Counted from the first letter of the stretch, positions 21,799 to 31,787 are shown. The stretch: 64,000 nucleotides of DNA from Isoetes taiwanensis (GCA_021234155.1 JAJEKV010000546.1:87727-151726), one strand, 5' to 3'. Translations and numbers: made by a program. The notes: generated by a model not told the origin, from the letters alone.

Positions 21799-21879
21799 GT
21801 TGAGATGGCCGAGTTGGTCTAAGGCGCCAGATTAAGGTTCTGGTCCGAGAGGGCATGGGTTCAAATCCCATTCTCAACA
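21799..21879 (+). tRNA. tRNA-Leu(AAG)
   Basis: Full length; the variable arm has GAGAGGG for GAAAGGG. Confidence 0.92.
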
Positions 21880-21936
21880 TAGTAGTTGTATTTTTATGCA
21901 TAGATTGCACGGATCTTAGAATGTTGTTGCCATATT

Positions 21937-22009
21937 AACCACACTGGGAATTGAACCCACGACCTTTTGATACGAAGTCAAACGCGCTAATCCACTGTGC
22001 TATGCAGCC
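21937..22009 (-). tRNA. tRNA-Arg(TCG), U72 subtype
   Basis: Position 72 is T ('attaaccac'), giving a G-U first pair. The base 3' of the anticodon is changed (loop CTTCGTA). This subtype recurs at 30020, 32138, 48963 and 52739. Confidence 0.8.
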
Positions 22010-22149
22010 CTATTAGTGTTGATCTACTATCAAGTCCTGTTGTCGATAAAAGCTTATCATCGAAGCTAATCCAAAGAATTACGGAGTAGCACTGAAGATC
22101 TTTCATAGACAAAAAGGTACGTAGATTAACTTTTACATAATGCAATTAT

Positions 22150-22230
22150 GTTGAGATGGCCGAGTTGGTTGAAGGCGCTAGATTCAGGTTCTGGTCCGAA
22201 AGGGCATGGGTTCAAATCCCATTCTGAACA
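22150..22230 (+). tRNA. tRNA-Leu(CAG)
   Basis: Loop TTCAGGT; anticodon stem CTAGA/TCTGG (one mismatch) and acceptor 3' strand TCTGAAC. Near-twin of 19186, with the same block following. Confidence 0.82.
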
Positions 22231-22748
22231 TAGTAGTTGTATTTTTATGCTTAGATTGCACGGAACTTAGAAAGTTGTTGATCTGATAGCTCTGCTCCTG
22301 TAAGATGCTCATCAGGCGCTTAGGGTTTCAGCCCTGCTCTTTTGCTCATAACTCGGGATTCCGGTGTCAGATTCAGGTGTTCTTGGGCTCTTGGAAAGCT
22401 TATCGAACGAGGTTTCCATCGGTGTATGATTTGTATGGTGTTTCCTCTGTTTTAGTCGACGGAATCCACCTGACAGTCCCGGCCCTCTTTTGGCGGTGCT
22501 AGGGTTTGACTGCAGTTTTCTTTTGGCCATAACTTCTGTATCTGGTGGCAGTTTTGGGTGTATTTAGGCTTGTTGGAAAGCTCTTTGAGCACTCCATCCA
22601 GTGGTGCTTAAGCTTTTCAGAGATTGGCCTGTTGGGAAAGACGGTTCAGCTCTGAAACTTCGGCCTCTAAAACTTTGCACACGAATGAACGACTTCCAGA
22701 TAAGTTTTCTGTTTCATTTTGAATCAAGGAAATGACCAATTATGTTAG
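22231..22748 (+). repeat. 0.43-kb non-tRNA block, copy 2, plus tail
   Basis: Repeats 19267-19697 and then continues about 80 bases further ('gcctctaaaactttgcacac') before joining the segmental-duplication block. That extra tail recurs at 23220-23300. Confidence 0.85.
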
Positions 22749-23304
22749 CTTGGGGTAGCATATATTTTGATTTCAAGACATTGCATTTAGTAAAGTCATT
22801 TTCTGGCATGTTAGTCACTCTAATTTGCTCTCTACTTTTCTCTGGCTTTGAGATTTCTTTAGCTCTTAAGTTTATAAAAGAGATCAAATATTTCTAGTTT
22901 ATATTCAGCAACAAATTAGGGAATACAGCAGAGGATGGGGGCTGCATAGGCAAGGCAAATGCATTTGAGTAAAAGGTGGACGGAATAAGTTACGGGACAG
23001 AGAGGCTCAGCCTCCGCCGTACACCAGGATAGCGAGGGCTGGACCCACCAACTGGTAATCCGGACCACTATAAACTCCCGCCATAGAATAAGAGCCAGCA
23101 TGAAAAGACACAATGCATATGTATATAAGTGTTGTGGTATTGTGCATATGTATATCCAGTGGTGCTTAAGCTTTTCAGAGATTGGCATGTTGGGAAAGAC
23201 GGTTCAGCTCTGAAACTTCGGCCTCTGAAACTTTGCACATGAACGAACGACTTCCAGATAAGTTTTCTATTTCATTTTGAATCAAGGCAATGACCAATTC
23301 TCTT
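22749..23304 (+). repeat. Truncated third copy of the duplication block
   Basis: 22749-23135 matches the start of 13254-14110 and 23305-24160. It then breaks off and 23157-23304 repeats 22600-22748, giving a local tandem period of about 559 bp. No gene is recognised. Confidence 0.8.
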
Positions 23305-24160
23305 AGCTTGGGGTAGCATATATTTTGATTTCAAGACATTGCATTTAGTAAAGACATTTTCTGGCATGTTAGTCACTCTAATTTGCTCTCTACTTTTCTC
23401 TGGCTTTGAGATTTCTTTAGCTCTTAAGTTTATAAAAGAGATAAAAAATTTCTAGTTTATATTCAGCAACAAATTAGGGAATACAGCAGAGGCTAGGGGC
23501 TGCATAGTCAAGGCAAATGCATTTGAATAAAAGGTGGACGAAATAAGTTACGGAGACGTAGAGGCCCGACCTCCCTTGCACACCGAGATAGCGAGGGCTG
23601 GACCCACCAACTGGTAATCCGGACCACTATAAACTCCCGCCATAGAATAAGAGCCAGCATGAAAAGACACAATGCATATGTATATAAGTGTGGTATTTGT
23701 AGTCAAAAAGGAGACTGGGATATGCTACGGACTGAGGGGTCTAACCCCCACCGTAGGCCAGGATAGCGAGGGCACGACCCTCCAACTGGTTCCCGGATCA
23801 CCAAAATGACTGAAGGAGAGCCTAAAGGCTTTAATAAATAATAGCTTACAAGTGCTCTGACTTCAAGTGCTTGAGGATGTGTTGCAGATTATGTGAAGAC
23901 ATCCATAGAATAATCAAAAACCATGTTTGGGACTCTACAAGAAGTTTTGCCAACTGCAGAATGTCCAACAAAGTGGAACAGAGAATAGCACAATCAATTA
24001 TGCTGCAGGCCTTCAAAAACTCGAAGATGAGGACGTTCATCTAATCAGGTTTTTTCATTTGAATTGAATAGCTAGTAACACACAAAACAAGGGAAGGGTG
24101 ATACCATTATCTGCATAATCTGGATGATTGATCTTCTCATTCTTTTATCATCATTAGGTA
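23305..24160 (+). repeat. Segmental duplication, left block, copy 2
   Basis: Counterpart of 13254-14110. It joins directly to 24161 at 'tcattaggta|taaatatag', the unoccupied target of Helitron A. Confidence 0.92.
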
Positions 24161-24847
24161 TAAATATAGATTGGCTGTTGTAAGCTATGAAATTGGACGG
24201 TTTCTTTACACAATGCATCAATTCTATCAACATAGTATATGCATGCTATGTATGAAATTGGGAAGTTTCTTTAGACGCTTTACACTGAACTTTTAGGCAG
24301 TGACTACATAAGATGGGGATTGTGTTAACATGGTGTAGTTAGAATATTTCAAGATGGTTTATAAACACGGACCTTTGGACACGTGATGTTATGTTGACAG
24401 TAATTACTACATATTCATAGCTCCGGATTGGAGCTCTAATCAGTACTAATCAGTTTAGTTTAAGGTTTTTGCAGCCTAACAATAATGGCGTGGGAAAAAT
24501 CCAAAATCCAGAATGACGGAAAATGGATCTGATAATAATACTATGCATTAGTGAGCCCATTACTATTAAGGTTTTTCCTCGAAAACCCTTCGGGGCGGGG
24601 TTTTTTAATCCTGATAGTAATCGGCGTCACTAGTGTAGCCCAGGTCATAGACAGGGAAAGAGGGTTTGTAATATGAACCGCACAAAAAGCGGCTCATAAA
24701 CCCCACACAAATTGTTCAGTTAAAAGCTGATTGATAACGACGCACCTGTGCACGGCCTTGAAGCCGATCCAAAGCGGGGTGCCGGTATTAATAGGAAAAA
24801 GTGAAGCCTCCAGAAAAGGCTACAATAGAAAACAACATGATGTGCTA
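24161..24847 (+). repeat. Segmental duplication, right block, copy 2
   Basis: Counterpart of 17142-17819 with a small insertion before the inner hairpin (about 24569-24579). It ends at 'gatgtgcta', where Helitron B begins. Confidence 0.9.
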
Positions 24848-24858
24848 CTAGTAATGGT

Positions 24859-24875
24859 GCCCAGCGTTGCTGGGC
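24859..24875 (-). other. Helitron B 3' terminal hairpin
   Basis: Identical on the minus strand to the Helitron A hairpin (7-bp stem, 3-base loop), with the same 7-base spacing to CTAG. Confidence 0.9.
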
Positions 24876-25626
24876 AGAAGTTGGTAACCTGTAAATGATA
24901 ATCCAACGAATTCACTTTGGAAACCATGGATTTACTTCTATATCTATAGTTCTCATTGTGCCAATCATTTTGGAAAACATGGATTTGCTTCTTTACCCAT
25001 AGTCTTCATTGTGCCAATCATCATGATAGACAGATAAACAAAGAAGTTTTCTTCTTTTAGCATCATTGTAATATTATTGGAATTAATACATTGATCGTAC
25101 CATGTATGCTTATCAGTTTCTCCGAATTTCTAGAGTACCAGATAAAGGAAGAAGTTTTCTTCTTTTAGCATCATTGTAATATTATTGGAATTAATACATT
25201 GATCGTACCATGTGTGCTTATGGGTTTTCTCACGAATTTCTAGAGTACCACCTGCTTTTGTAAGGGGTGGTAAGGAATTGCCAATTTGTGTTGTTAATAT
25301 TATGGTTTTTACTTGTAGTTTATTGGGATCATATTTTGCTTATTGATTTCTTGCGACAGTTTTTGTTCCCTAGTTGCTTGATTTCATAATCACGTGCTCA
25401 CAATTATGTTTATTTATTCCTGGACTTTATGTGTTTTTATCATGATTTAAGCTTTTTGAGTAGATTTGGAGGTTAGTTATAAATTTTCCACATGATTATT
25501 ATAAGTATAAATTGGGAAGTGCTAGCATATGGCACACTTGTTGCAACAATGTGTGCTTTTATTATATGTGATTAAATAATGCTTTAACATTATGAACCTG
25601 TATACGGTATTATTTACAAATGAAAA
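24876..25626 (-). other. AT-rich 3' part of Helitron B
   Basis: It contains a direct duplication: the phrase 'gaagttttcttcttttagca' plus 'ttattggaattaatacattg' occurs at about 25045 and 25151, period about 106 bp. No coding segment is seen. Confidence 0.6.
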
Positions 25627-26292
25627 TTAGCCTCTTGAAATCCAAGAAGCAAAGAATTTAGATTGTTTCAAAGCTTTTGTGCGCTCAGGGGGCATGTTTG
25701 TAGAAGCAAATCGGGAGGCATCTTTGCAATAATCATAAATCAAGTGATTGCTCCTAACCCATTTAAGTCTGTTAAATATTGTTGAACTTGTCACCTGATA
25801 AGTCTCCACCAATCTCATGTCGAATTGCTGCAAACACCTATACGGTCACTGGTGCATTTGCATGCATCAATGTCTGTAGGAAGCATTAAAGGGAGCAAAA
25901 CTCCACTTGATCTTCTCAAGGCCATTTCTGGTTGCCCAATCGTCTGCATTTCAAAGCCTAGAATAAACCCCATGGGCTGAGTTAACGGCTCATCATGGTT
26001 GTCTATTTCGGAACATATTTGTTGAATTATGCGCGAAGAAATACATTAGATGTGCTTAAAATCATAAAATAAAATTTCAAATTAGCCCAGAAAAAGAATT
26101 AAATAGTATCTCACCAAATTCTCCAGAAACCAATTTGATCTTCATCGTGAAGTGCCCAAATAAAAAATTGTCCTTGGATTCAAAACCAGCTCTAGATGCT
26201 TGATCCAGGACCAACTGCACAGTCTTATTATCATCTAGATATCTCACATTATCAGGGGCCCATCTAGCATATTTTGTATCAAACTCAAGTTT
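25627..26292 (-). pseudogene. XTH (xyloglucan endotransglucosylase) fragment
   Basis: Three pieces lie in correct order on the minus strand. The first (26115-26292) encodes an N-terminal part of glycoside hydrolase family 16 XTH, including 'NFLFGHFTMKIKLVSGEFG', and ends at a good donor (G|GTGAGATAC). The second (about 25840-25985) matches the conserved 'NADDWAT..GLEK..WS.APF.ASY' segment but has a stop codon in place of the Trp before NADDWAT. The third (25627 to about 25800) follows an acceptor 'atatttaacag' and carries the C-terminal XET signature 'RLKWVRSNHLIYDYCKDA'. The catalytic DEIDFEFLG-type motif was not found, so the exon carrying it is missing or destroyed. This is a captured, intron-containing fragment and cannot encode an active enzyme. 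Confidence 0.85.
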
Positions 26293-26744
26293 GATTTAAT
26301 GGGAAAAAGGATGTTTGTATGCTGCAAAGGCTGGTCGCAGCAGGATCAAAATTTTATGAAGTTATTATGCCTGTTTAGATCTGAAGAAGATGAAATCAAA
26401 GACAAAATTGATGCAGCGAAGGTTATATGTGGCCTCTAACTATTTTCCTCTTAGTCGGGCGGATACATATTCCAAATCAGTGGAAAATAACCAAGAAGTT
26501 GGATATAAAAGAAATATGAAACGTCTATTTCTGTGTTGGCATACATCGAATGTGTATTTCATTTCCAGTCAGAGATGCTATGGCTAAAATCAAGAAAGTT
26601 ACTGCAAAAAATGATTCAAAACTCTGGCCATGCTGCCTTTACATTATAGCTTGAAATAAGGTTTACCCTGCTTTTTCATGTCTGATTGGCTATAGCATCT
26701 TGAAGCATGTATCTTGTCATATCAATTGTGCATGGAGAGCAATG

Positions 26745-26950
26745 CAAAGTCTGCAGAAAGCCGTAATTCACCTTGATTTTCCTCCTTGGATTTCCAGTTT
26801 ACATATTCATCTAATGGTGTCCATCTTTGTGTGCCAAATGAAAACTCCCATCTGTTTGCCACTTTGAAGAGGCAAATTCATGCCCTCTGAACCATGAATT
26901 AATGGGGTGGCTTTGACACTCTAGGTCAATTACTCTCTTCAGCTGATCCG
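26745..26950 (-). pseudogene. Unassigned captured exon-like segment
   Basis: Two minus-strand frames stay open for 40-50 residues here. One reads 'KVANRWEFSFGTQRWTPLDE' and ends near a donor-like 'caaggtgaatt'. The other reads 'FADQLKRVIDLECQSHP'. They overlap, so at most one is genuine. Neither is recognised. It lies between the kinase and XTH cargo. Confidence 0.35.
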
Positions 26951-27043
26951 CAAAAAGTATATATCCTAGTAATATGTTCGGCTTCAAAGTGATCGTGTAA
27001 AATAACAGAGACTTAACTGAATGAAGAAAAGATGGTCAATAGA

Positions 27044-27545
27044 TTACAAAGCAATATAAGTTACATAACCTACCTCGTCTTTTCCAGTTAAGATAGGCTT
27101 TCCATGAGGAAGCTCGGCAACAATGCATGCTATAGAACACATGTCAACAGCATCATCGAACCCAAAAACAATTTTGAACGTCTGTGGAAAACTTATGATC
27201 ACCTGTACCACAACGTAATAGGGAAAACTTATGATCACCTGTACTACAACGTAGTGAAAACAACATTCTGATCGCCTTGGAAACATCTTGCAAGTCCAAA
27301 ACCATCAATGGATGGATCCTGGAAAAACATGAAACCCATAAAACTAAACACATCTTTAAAAATTAGAAGTTTCTAGAGATTAAGCAGTTTCCAACATTAG
27401 AATGTTAATACACACATTGCAATTTCAATATCCAGATGTAAGACTTGGTTAATGTGGCAGTAATGAAGGCCTGTTAGAAGCTGTTCCATATAGCACTGCT
27501 TTGAAAGTCCATATTCAAGCAAGTACTCCACAATTAAAACCATTG
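27044..27545 (-). pseudogene. CDKC-type protein kinase fragment
   Basis: Two exon-like pieces in correct order. 27412-27545 encodes 'YMEQLLTGLHYCHINQVLH' followed by LDIE, matching the helix E and catalytic-loop region of CDK9/CDKC kinases, where HRDIK is expected; the Arg and Lys are lost. 27085-27180 encodes 'VDMCSIACIVAELPHGKPI', matching the DMWS.GCI.AELL.GKPI segment of the same family with the Trp and a Gly replaced, then GKDE and a donor-like GTAGGTTATG. The ATP-binding lobe and activation segment are absent. CDKC kinases normally phosphorylate the RNA polymerase II tail; this copy would be inactive. Confidence 0.82.
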
Positions 27546-28163
27546 AATATTGACGAATACCGCATCAAATTAACGAAATATAGACTTTGAAATCAGGCAA
27601 ACTGTGAAGCAAAAATTAAATTACCCTGCTTTGGTGATCTTGTAAAGTTGTGTGCTTGGCTTTCTCATCTTCGCCGAACGAGAAAAATAATCATTGAAAA
27701 ACAAAAAGACAGTTGAATAGCGGTTCTTCAAAACGGCGGTGTTCATGGACGATTTAATTGGAAGCTTTCTAAATTAGCTCCAAATGATCTGAGACTCGTT
27801 CTTCAGGGTTCTAGGAGGCCGATTTGGAGAAGCCCATGTGCTGCAGGTCATCTGGACCATCTAAGCGAGAGAGCTCCAGCAAGCAAGGCCAAGTTCTGGA
27901 TTTTGTTACAGGACACAGTTTGCACTAAGAATTGCAAGGGATGCTTGCATGGTCCCGATTTTAACCTGGAAAATGTCTGGAAGCAGATGGTGCATCCAGA
28001 TGTTGGTCTCGATCACGCAAACCTGCATTGAATTGCCCAGCTCCGTTGGGATTTTTAGTCGTGGTCATTTGAGCCATCTGGACCGTCCCATTCTTAGGTT
28101 AAATCGCAACCGCCCAATTTAGGGCGTGATGCACGACATACATCAAAACCTTATAATATAGGA
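27546..28163 (-). other. 5' part of Helitron B
   Basis: Sequence between the Helitron 5' end and the kinase pieces. A G/C-richer part (27760-28130) may derive from a gene's 5' region, but no family is recognised. Confidence 0.4.
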
Positions 28164-28259
28164 TAGTAGCACCCATCAGGGAGCTCGCCCATGCTACATA
28201 AGTCCACGGGCCTCAGGGCACAAGGGACAATAATGTATCTATCTATCTATCTATCTATT
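28164..28259 (+). repeat. Array leader with TATC microsatellite, copy 2
   Basis: Same leader as 17820-17915; the (TATC)n run at about 28234-28258 is slightly longer. Confidence 0.85.
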
Positions 28260-28332
28260 GACCACAGTGGGAATTGAACCCACGACCTTTTGATCCGAAG
28301 TCAAACGCGCTAATCCACTGCGCTATGCAGCC
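28260..28332 (-). tRNA. tRNA-Arg(TCG)
   Basis: The cleanest consensus copy: acceptor with three G-U pairs, perfect D, anticodon and T stems. Its partner in block 1 (17916) has the TCA change, so the change arose after the duplication or is an error. Confidence 0.92.
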
Positions 28333-28474
28333 CTATTAGTGTTGATCTACCATCAAGTCCTGTTGTCGATAAAAGCTTATCAGCGAAGCTATTCCAAAGA
28401 ATTATGGAGTAGCACTGAAGATCTTGCATAGACACCAGGGTACTATTGGTTTAACTTTTACATAGTGTAATTAT

Positions 28475-28555
28475 GTTGAGATGGCCGAGTTGGTCTAAGG
28501 CGCCAGATTAAGGTTCTGGTCCGAAAGGGCATGGGTTCAAATCCCATTCTCAACA
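28475..28555 (+). tRNA. tRNA-Leu(AAG)
   Basis: Array consensus, identical to 18128. Confidence 0.95.
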
Positions 28556-28612
28556 TAGTAGTTGTATTTTTATGCATAGATTGCACGGATCTTAGGATGT
28601 TGTTGCCATATT

Positions 28613-28685
28613 GACCACAGTGGGAATTGAACCCACGACCTTTTGATCCGAAGTCAAATGCGCTAATCCACTGCGCTATGCAGCC
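28613..28685 (-). tRNA. tRNA-Arg(TCG)
   Basis: Consensus except 'aatgcgc' for 'aacgcgc' beside the anticodon stem. Confidence 0.9.
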
Positions 28686-28827
28686 CTATTAGTGTTGATC
28701 TACCATCAAGTCCTGTTGTCGATAAAAGCTTATCAGCGAAGCTATTCCAAAGAATTATGGAGTAGTACTGAAAATCTTGCATAGACACCAGGGTACTATT
28801 GGTTTAACTTTTACATAATGCAATTAT

Positions 28828-28908
28828 GTTGAGATGGCCGAGTTGGTTTAAGGCGCCTGATTAAGGTTCTGGTTCGAAAGGGCATGGGTTCAAATCCCAT
28901 TCTCAACA
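28828..28908 (+). tRNA. tRNA-Leu(AAG)
   Basis: One anticodon-stem mismatch (CCTGA/TCTGG); otherwise intact. Confidence 0.88.
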
Positions 28909-28965
28909 TAGTAGTTGTATTTTTATGCATAGATTGCACGGATCTTAGAATGTTGTTGCCATATT

Positions 28966-29038
28966 CACCACAGTGGGAATTGAACCCACGACCTTTTGAT
29001 CCGAAGTCAAACGCACTAATCCACTGCGCTATGCAGCC
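28966..29038 (-). tRNA. tRNA-Arg(TCG), G72 subtype
   Basis: Otherwise consensus. Confidence 0.8.
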
Positions 29039-29176
29039 CTATTAGTGTTGATCTACCATCAAGTCTTGTCGATAAAAGCTTATCGTGAAGCTATTCCAAA
29101 GAATTATGGAGTAGCACTGAAGATCTTGCATAGACACCAGGGTACTATTGGTTTAACTTTTACATAGTGCAATTAT

Positions 29177-29257
29177 GTTGAGATGGCCGAGTTGGTCTAA
29201 GGCGCCAGATTAAGGTTCTGGTCCGAGAGGGCATGGGTTCAAATACCATTCTCAACA
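29177..29257 (+). tRNA. tRNA-Leu(AAG)
   Basis: T stem has one mismatch (ATGGG/ACCAT) and the variable arm has GAGAGGG. Confidence 0.85.
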
Positions 29258-29314
29258 TAGTAGTTGTATTTTTATGCATAGATTGCACGGATCTTAGAAT
29301 GTTGTTGCCATATT

Positions 29315-29387
29315 GACCACAGTGGGAATTGAACCCACGACCTTTTGATCCGAAGTCAAATGCGCTAATCCACTGTGCTATGCAGCC
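29315..29387 (-). tRNA. tRNA-Arg(TCG)
   Basis: C72; one change in the D arm ('ctgtgct' for 'ctgcgct'). Confidence 0.88.
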
Positions 29388-29529
29388 CTATTAGTGTTGA
29401 TCTACCATCAAGTCCTATTGTCGATAAAAGCTTATCAGCGAAGCTATTCCAAAGAATTATGGAGTAGCACTGAAAATCTTGCATAGACACTAGGGTACTA
29501 TTGGTTTAACTTTTACATAGTGCAATTAT

Positions 29530-29610
29530 GTTGAGATGGCCGAGTTGGTCTAAGGCGCTAGATTAAGGTTCTGGTTCGAAAGGGCATGGGTTCAAATCCC
29601 ATTCTCAACA
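29530..29610 (+). tRNA. tRNA-Leu(AAG)
   Basis: Anticodon stem CTAGA/TCTGG (one mismatch); rest intact. Confidence 0.88.
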
Positions 29611-29667
29611 TAGTAGTTGTATTTTTATGCATAGATTGCACGGATCTTAGAATGTTGTTGCCATATT

Positions 29668-29740
29668 CACCACAGTGGGAATTGAACCCAAGACCTTTTG
29701 ATCCGAAGTCAAATGCACTAATCCACTGCGCTATGCAGCC
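29668..29740 (-). tRNA. tRNA-Arg(TCG), G72 subtype
   Basis: One further change before the T arm ('cccaagacc'). Confidence 0.76.
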
Positions 29741-29881
29741 CTATTAGTGTTGATCTACCATCAAGTCCTATTGGGATAAAAGCTTATCAGCGAAGCTATT
29801 CCAAAGAATTATGGAGTAGCACTGAAGATCTTGCATAGACACCAGGGTACTATTGGTTTAACTTTTACATAGTGCAATTAT

Positions 29882-29962
29882 GTTGAGATGGCCGAGTTGG
29901 TCTAAGGCGCCAGATTAAGGTTCTGATCCGAGAGGGCATGGGTTTAAATCCCATTCTCAACA
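29882..29962 (+). tRNA. tRNA-Leu(AAG)
   Basis: T loop TTTAAAT weakens the B box (GGTTTAAATCC); the anticodon stem is followed by TCTGA. Confidence 0.8.
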
Positions 29963-30019
29963 TAGTAGTTGTATTTTTATGCATAGATTGCACGGATCTT
30001 AGAATGTTGTTGCCATATT

Positions 30020-30092
30020 AACCACACTGGGAATTGAACCCACGACCTTTTGATACGAAGTCAAACGCGCTAATCCACTGTGCTATGCAGCC
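30020..30092 (-). tRNA. tRNA-Arg(TCG), U72 subtype
   Basis: Loop CTTCGTA, as at 21937. Confidence 0.8.
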
Positions 30093-30234
30093 CTATTAGT
30101 GTTGATCTACTATCAAGTCCTGTTGTCGATAAAAGCTTATCATCGAAGCTAATCCAAAGAATTACGGAGTAGCACTGAAGATCTTTCATAGACAAAAAGG
30201 TACTATTGGATTAACTTTTACATAATGCAATTAT

Positions 30235-30315
30235 GTTGAGATGGCCGAGTTGTTTGAAGGCGCCAGATTCAGGTTCTGGTCCGAAAGGGCATGGGTTCAA
30301 ATCCCATTCTGAACA
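30235..30315 (+). tRNA. tRNA-Leu(CAG)
   Basis: Loop TTCAGGT; acceptor 3' strand TCTGAAC (one mismatch); 'gttgtttgaagg' in the D arm. Confidence 0.82.
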
Positions 30316-30372
30316 TAGTAGTTGTATTTTTATGCATAGATTGCACGGATCTTAGAAAGTTGTTGCCATATT

Positions 30373-30445
30373 GACCACAGTGGGAATTGAACCCACAACC
30401 TTTTGATCCGAAGTCAAACGCGCTAATCCACTGCGCTATGCAGCC
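30373..30445 (-). tRNA. tRNA-Arg(TCG)
   Basis: C72; 'cacaacc' before the T arm. Confidence 0.88.
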
Positions 30446-30587
30446 CTATTAGTGTTGATCTACCATCAAGTCCTGTTGTCGATAAAAGCTTATCAGCGAA
30501 GCTATTCCAAAGAATTATGGAGTAGCACTGAAGATCTTGCATAGACACCAGGGTACTATTGGTTTAACTTTTACATAGTGTAATTAT

Positions 30588-30666
30588 GTTGAGATGGCCG
30601 AGTTGGTCTAAGGGCGGATTAAGGTTTCGGTCCGAAAGGGCATGGGTTCAAATCCCATTCTCAACA
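30588..30666 (+). pseudogene. tRNA-Leu copy with deleted anticodon 5' side
   Basis: Reads 'aagggcggattaaggtttcgg'; the anticodon stem cannot form. T arm and acceptor perfect. Confidence 0.72.
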
Positions 30667-30721
30667 TAGTAGTTGTATTTTTATGCATAGATTGCGGATC
30701 TTAGGATGTTGTTGCCATATT

Positions 30722-30798
30722 GACCCACGGTGGGAATTGAACCCACGACCTTTTGATCCAGAAGTCAAATGCGCTTAATCCCTTGCGCTTATGCAGCC
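30722..30798 (-). pseudogene. tRNA-Arg copy with insertions
   Basis: Extra bases in the acceptor ('gacccacgg'), the anticodon loop ('atccagaag') and the D arm. Confidence 0.72.
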
Positions 30799-30938
30799 CT
30801 ATTAGTGTTGATCTACCATCAAGTCTGTTGTCGATAAAAGCTTATCGGTGAAGCTATTCAAAGAATTATGGAGTAGTACTGAAAATCTTGCATAGACACC
30901 AGGGTACTATTGGTTTAACTTTTACATAATGCAATTAT

Positions 30939-31019
30939 GTTGAGATGGCCGAGTTGGTTTAAGGCGCCTGATTAAGGTTCTGGTTCGAAAGGGCATGGGT
31001 TCAAATCCCATTCTCAACA
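30939..31019 (+). tRNA. tRNA-Leu(AAG)
   Basis: As 28828 (CCTGA/TCTGG). Confidence 0.88.
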
Positions 31020-31076
31020 TAGTAGTTGTATTTTTATGCATAGATTGCACGGATCTTAGAATGTTGTTGCCATATT

Positions 31077-31149
31077 CACCACAGTGGGAATTGAACCCAC
31101 GACCTTTTGATCCGAAGTCAAACGCACTAATCCACTGCGCTATGCAGCC
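31077..31149 (-). tRNA. tRNA-Arg(TCG), G72 subtype
   Basis: Otherwise consensus. Confidence 0.8.
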
Positions 31150-31292
31150 CTATTAGTGTTGATCTACCATCAAGTCCTGTTGTCGATAAAAGCTTATCAG
31201 CGAAGCTATTCCAAAGAATTATGGAGTAGCTTTTTGAAGATCTTGCATAGACAAAGGGTACTATTGGTTTAACTTTTACATAGTGCAATTAT

Positions 31293-31373
31293 GTTGAGAT
31301 GGCCGAGGTTGGTCTAAAAGCCGGATTAAGGTTCTGGTCTGAAAGGGCATGGGTTCAAATACCATTCTCAACA
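31293..31373 (+). pseudogene. tRNA-Leu copy with altered D and anticodon arms
   Basis: Extra G in the A box (GCCGAGGTTGG), stem 'gccggattaaggttctgg', and a T-stem mismatch. Confidence 0.7.
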
Positions 31374-31430
31374 TAGTAGTTGTATTTTTATGCATAGATT
31401 GCACGGATCTTAGAATGTTGTTGCCATATT

Positions 31431-31507
31431 GACCACAGTGGGAATTGAACCCACGACCTTTTGATCCAGAAGTCAAATCGCTAATCCTTTTGCTATGCTA
31501 TGCAGCC
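31431..31507 (-). pseudogene. tRNA-Arg copy with insertions
   Basis: Anticodon loop has an extra A ('atccagaag') and the D arm is rearranged. Confidence 0.72.
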
Positions 31508-31649
31508 CTATTAGTGTTGATCTACCATCAAGTCCCTGTTGTCGATAAAAGCTTATCGTGAAGCTATTCAAAGAATTATGGAGTAGCGCTTGAAAATCTT
31601 GCATAGACACCAGGGTACTATTGGTTTAACTTTTACATAGTGCAATTAT

Positions 31650-31730
31650 GTTGAGATGGCCGAGTTGGTCTAAGGCGCTAGATTAAGGTTCTGGTTCGAA
31701 AGGGCATGGGTTCAAATCCCATTCTCATCA
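31650..31730 (+). tRNA. tRNA-Leu(AAG)
   Basis: One acceptor mismatch (TCTCATC) and one anticodon-stem mismatch (CTAGA). Confidence 0.82.
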
Positions 31731-31787
31731 TAGTAGTTGTATTTTTATGCATAGATTGCACGGATCTTAGAATGTTGTTGCCATATT

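Larger units (their letters stand above)
17916..22230. repeat. tRNA-Arg/tRNA-Leu tandem array, block 1
   Basis: Units of about 353 bp, each holding tRNA-Arg on the minus strand, a 139-bp spacer and tRNA-Leu on the plus strand. About 57 bp then separates the two 3' ends. There are eleven units, interrupted once by a 0.43-kb non-tRNA block at 19267-19700. Spacer words such as 'agtgttgatctaccatcaag' and 'tactattggtttaactttta' are almost invariant. The last full unit plus the inserted block repeats at a distance of 2,964 bp (19186 and 22150), so a higher-order duplication lies on top of the unit repeat. Confidence 0.95.
24848..28163 (-). mobile_element. Non-autonomous Helitron B with captured gene pieces
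   Basis: A 3,316-bp element on the minus strand. Its 5' end reads TCCTATATTATAAGG (at 28163 going down). Its 3' end reads GCCCAGCAACGCTGGGC-ACCATTA-CTAG (ending at 24848). It is flanked by T on its own 5'-side joint and A on the other, with no target duplication. The empty site at 17819/17820, 'gtgcta|tagtagcaccc', is preserved in copy 1. The termini match Helitron A, so both belong to one family. No Rep/helicase frame is seen. The cargo, in the element's sense, is CDKC kinase pieces, then an unassigned exon-like segment, then XTH pieces, then about 750 bp of AT-rich sequence. Confidence 0.93.

Noticed and set aside
19341-22530. Identical 65-codon ORFs in the two non-tRNA blocks
   Set aside because: Identity reflects recent duplication of the block; an antisense frame of similar length covers the same bases and no family is recognised.
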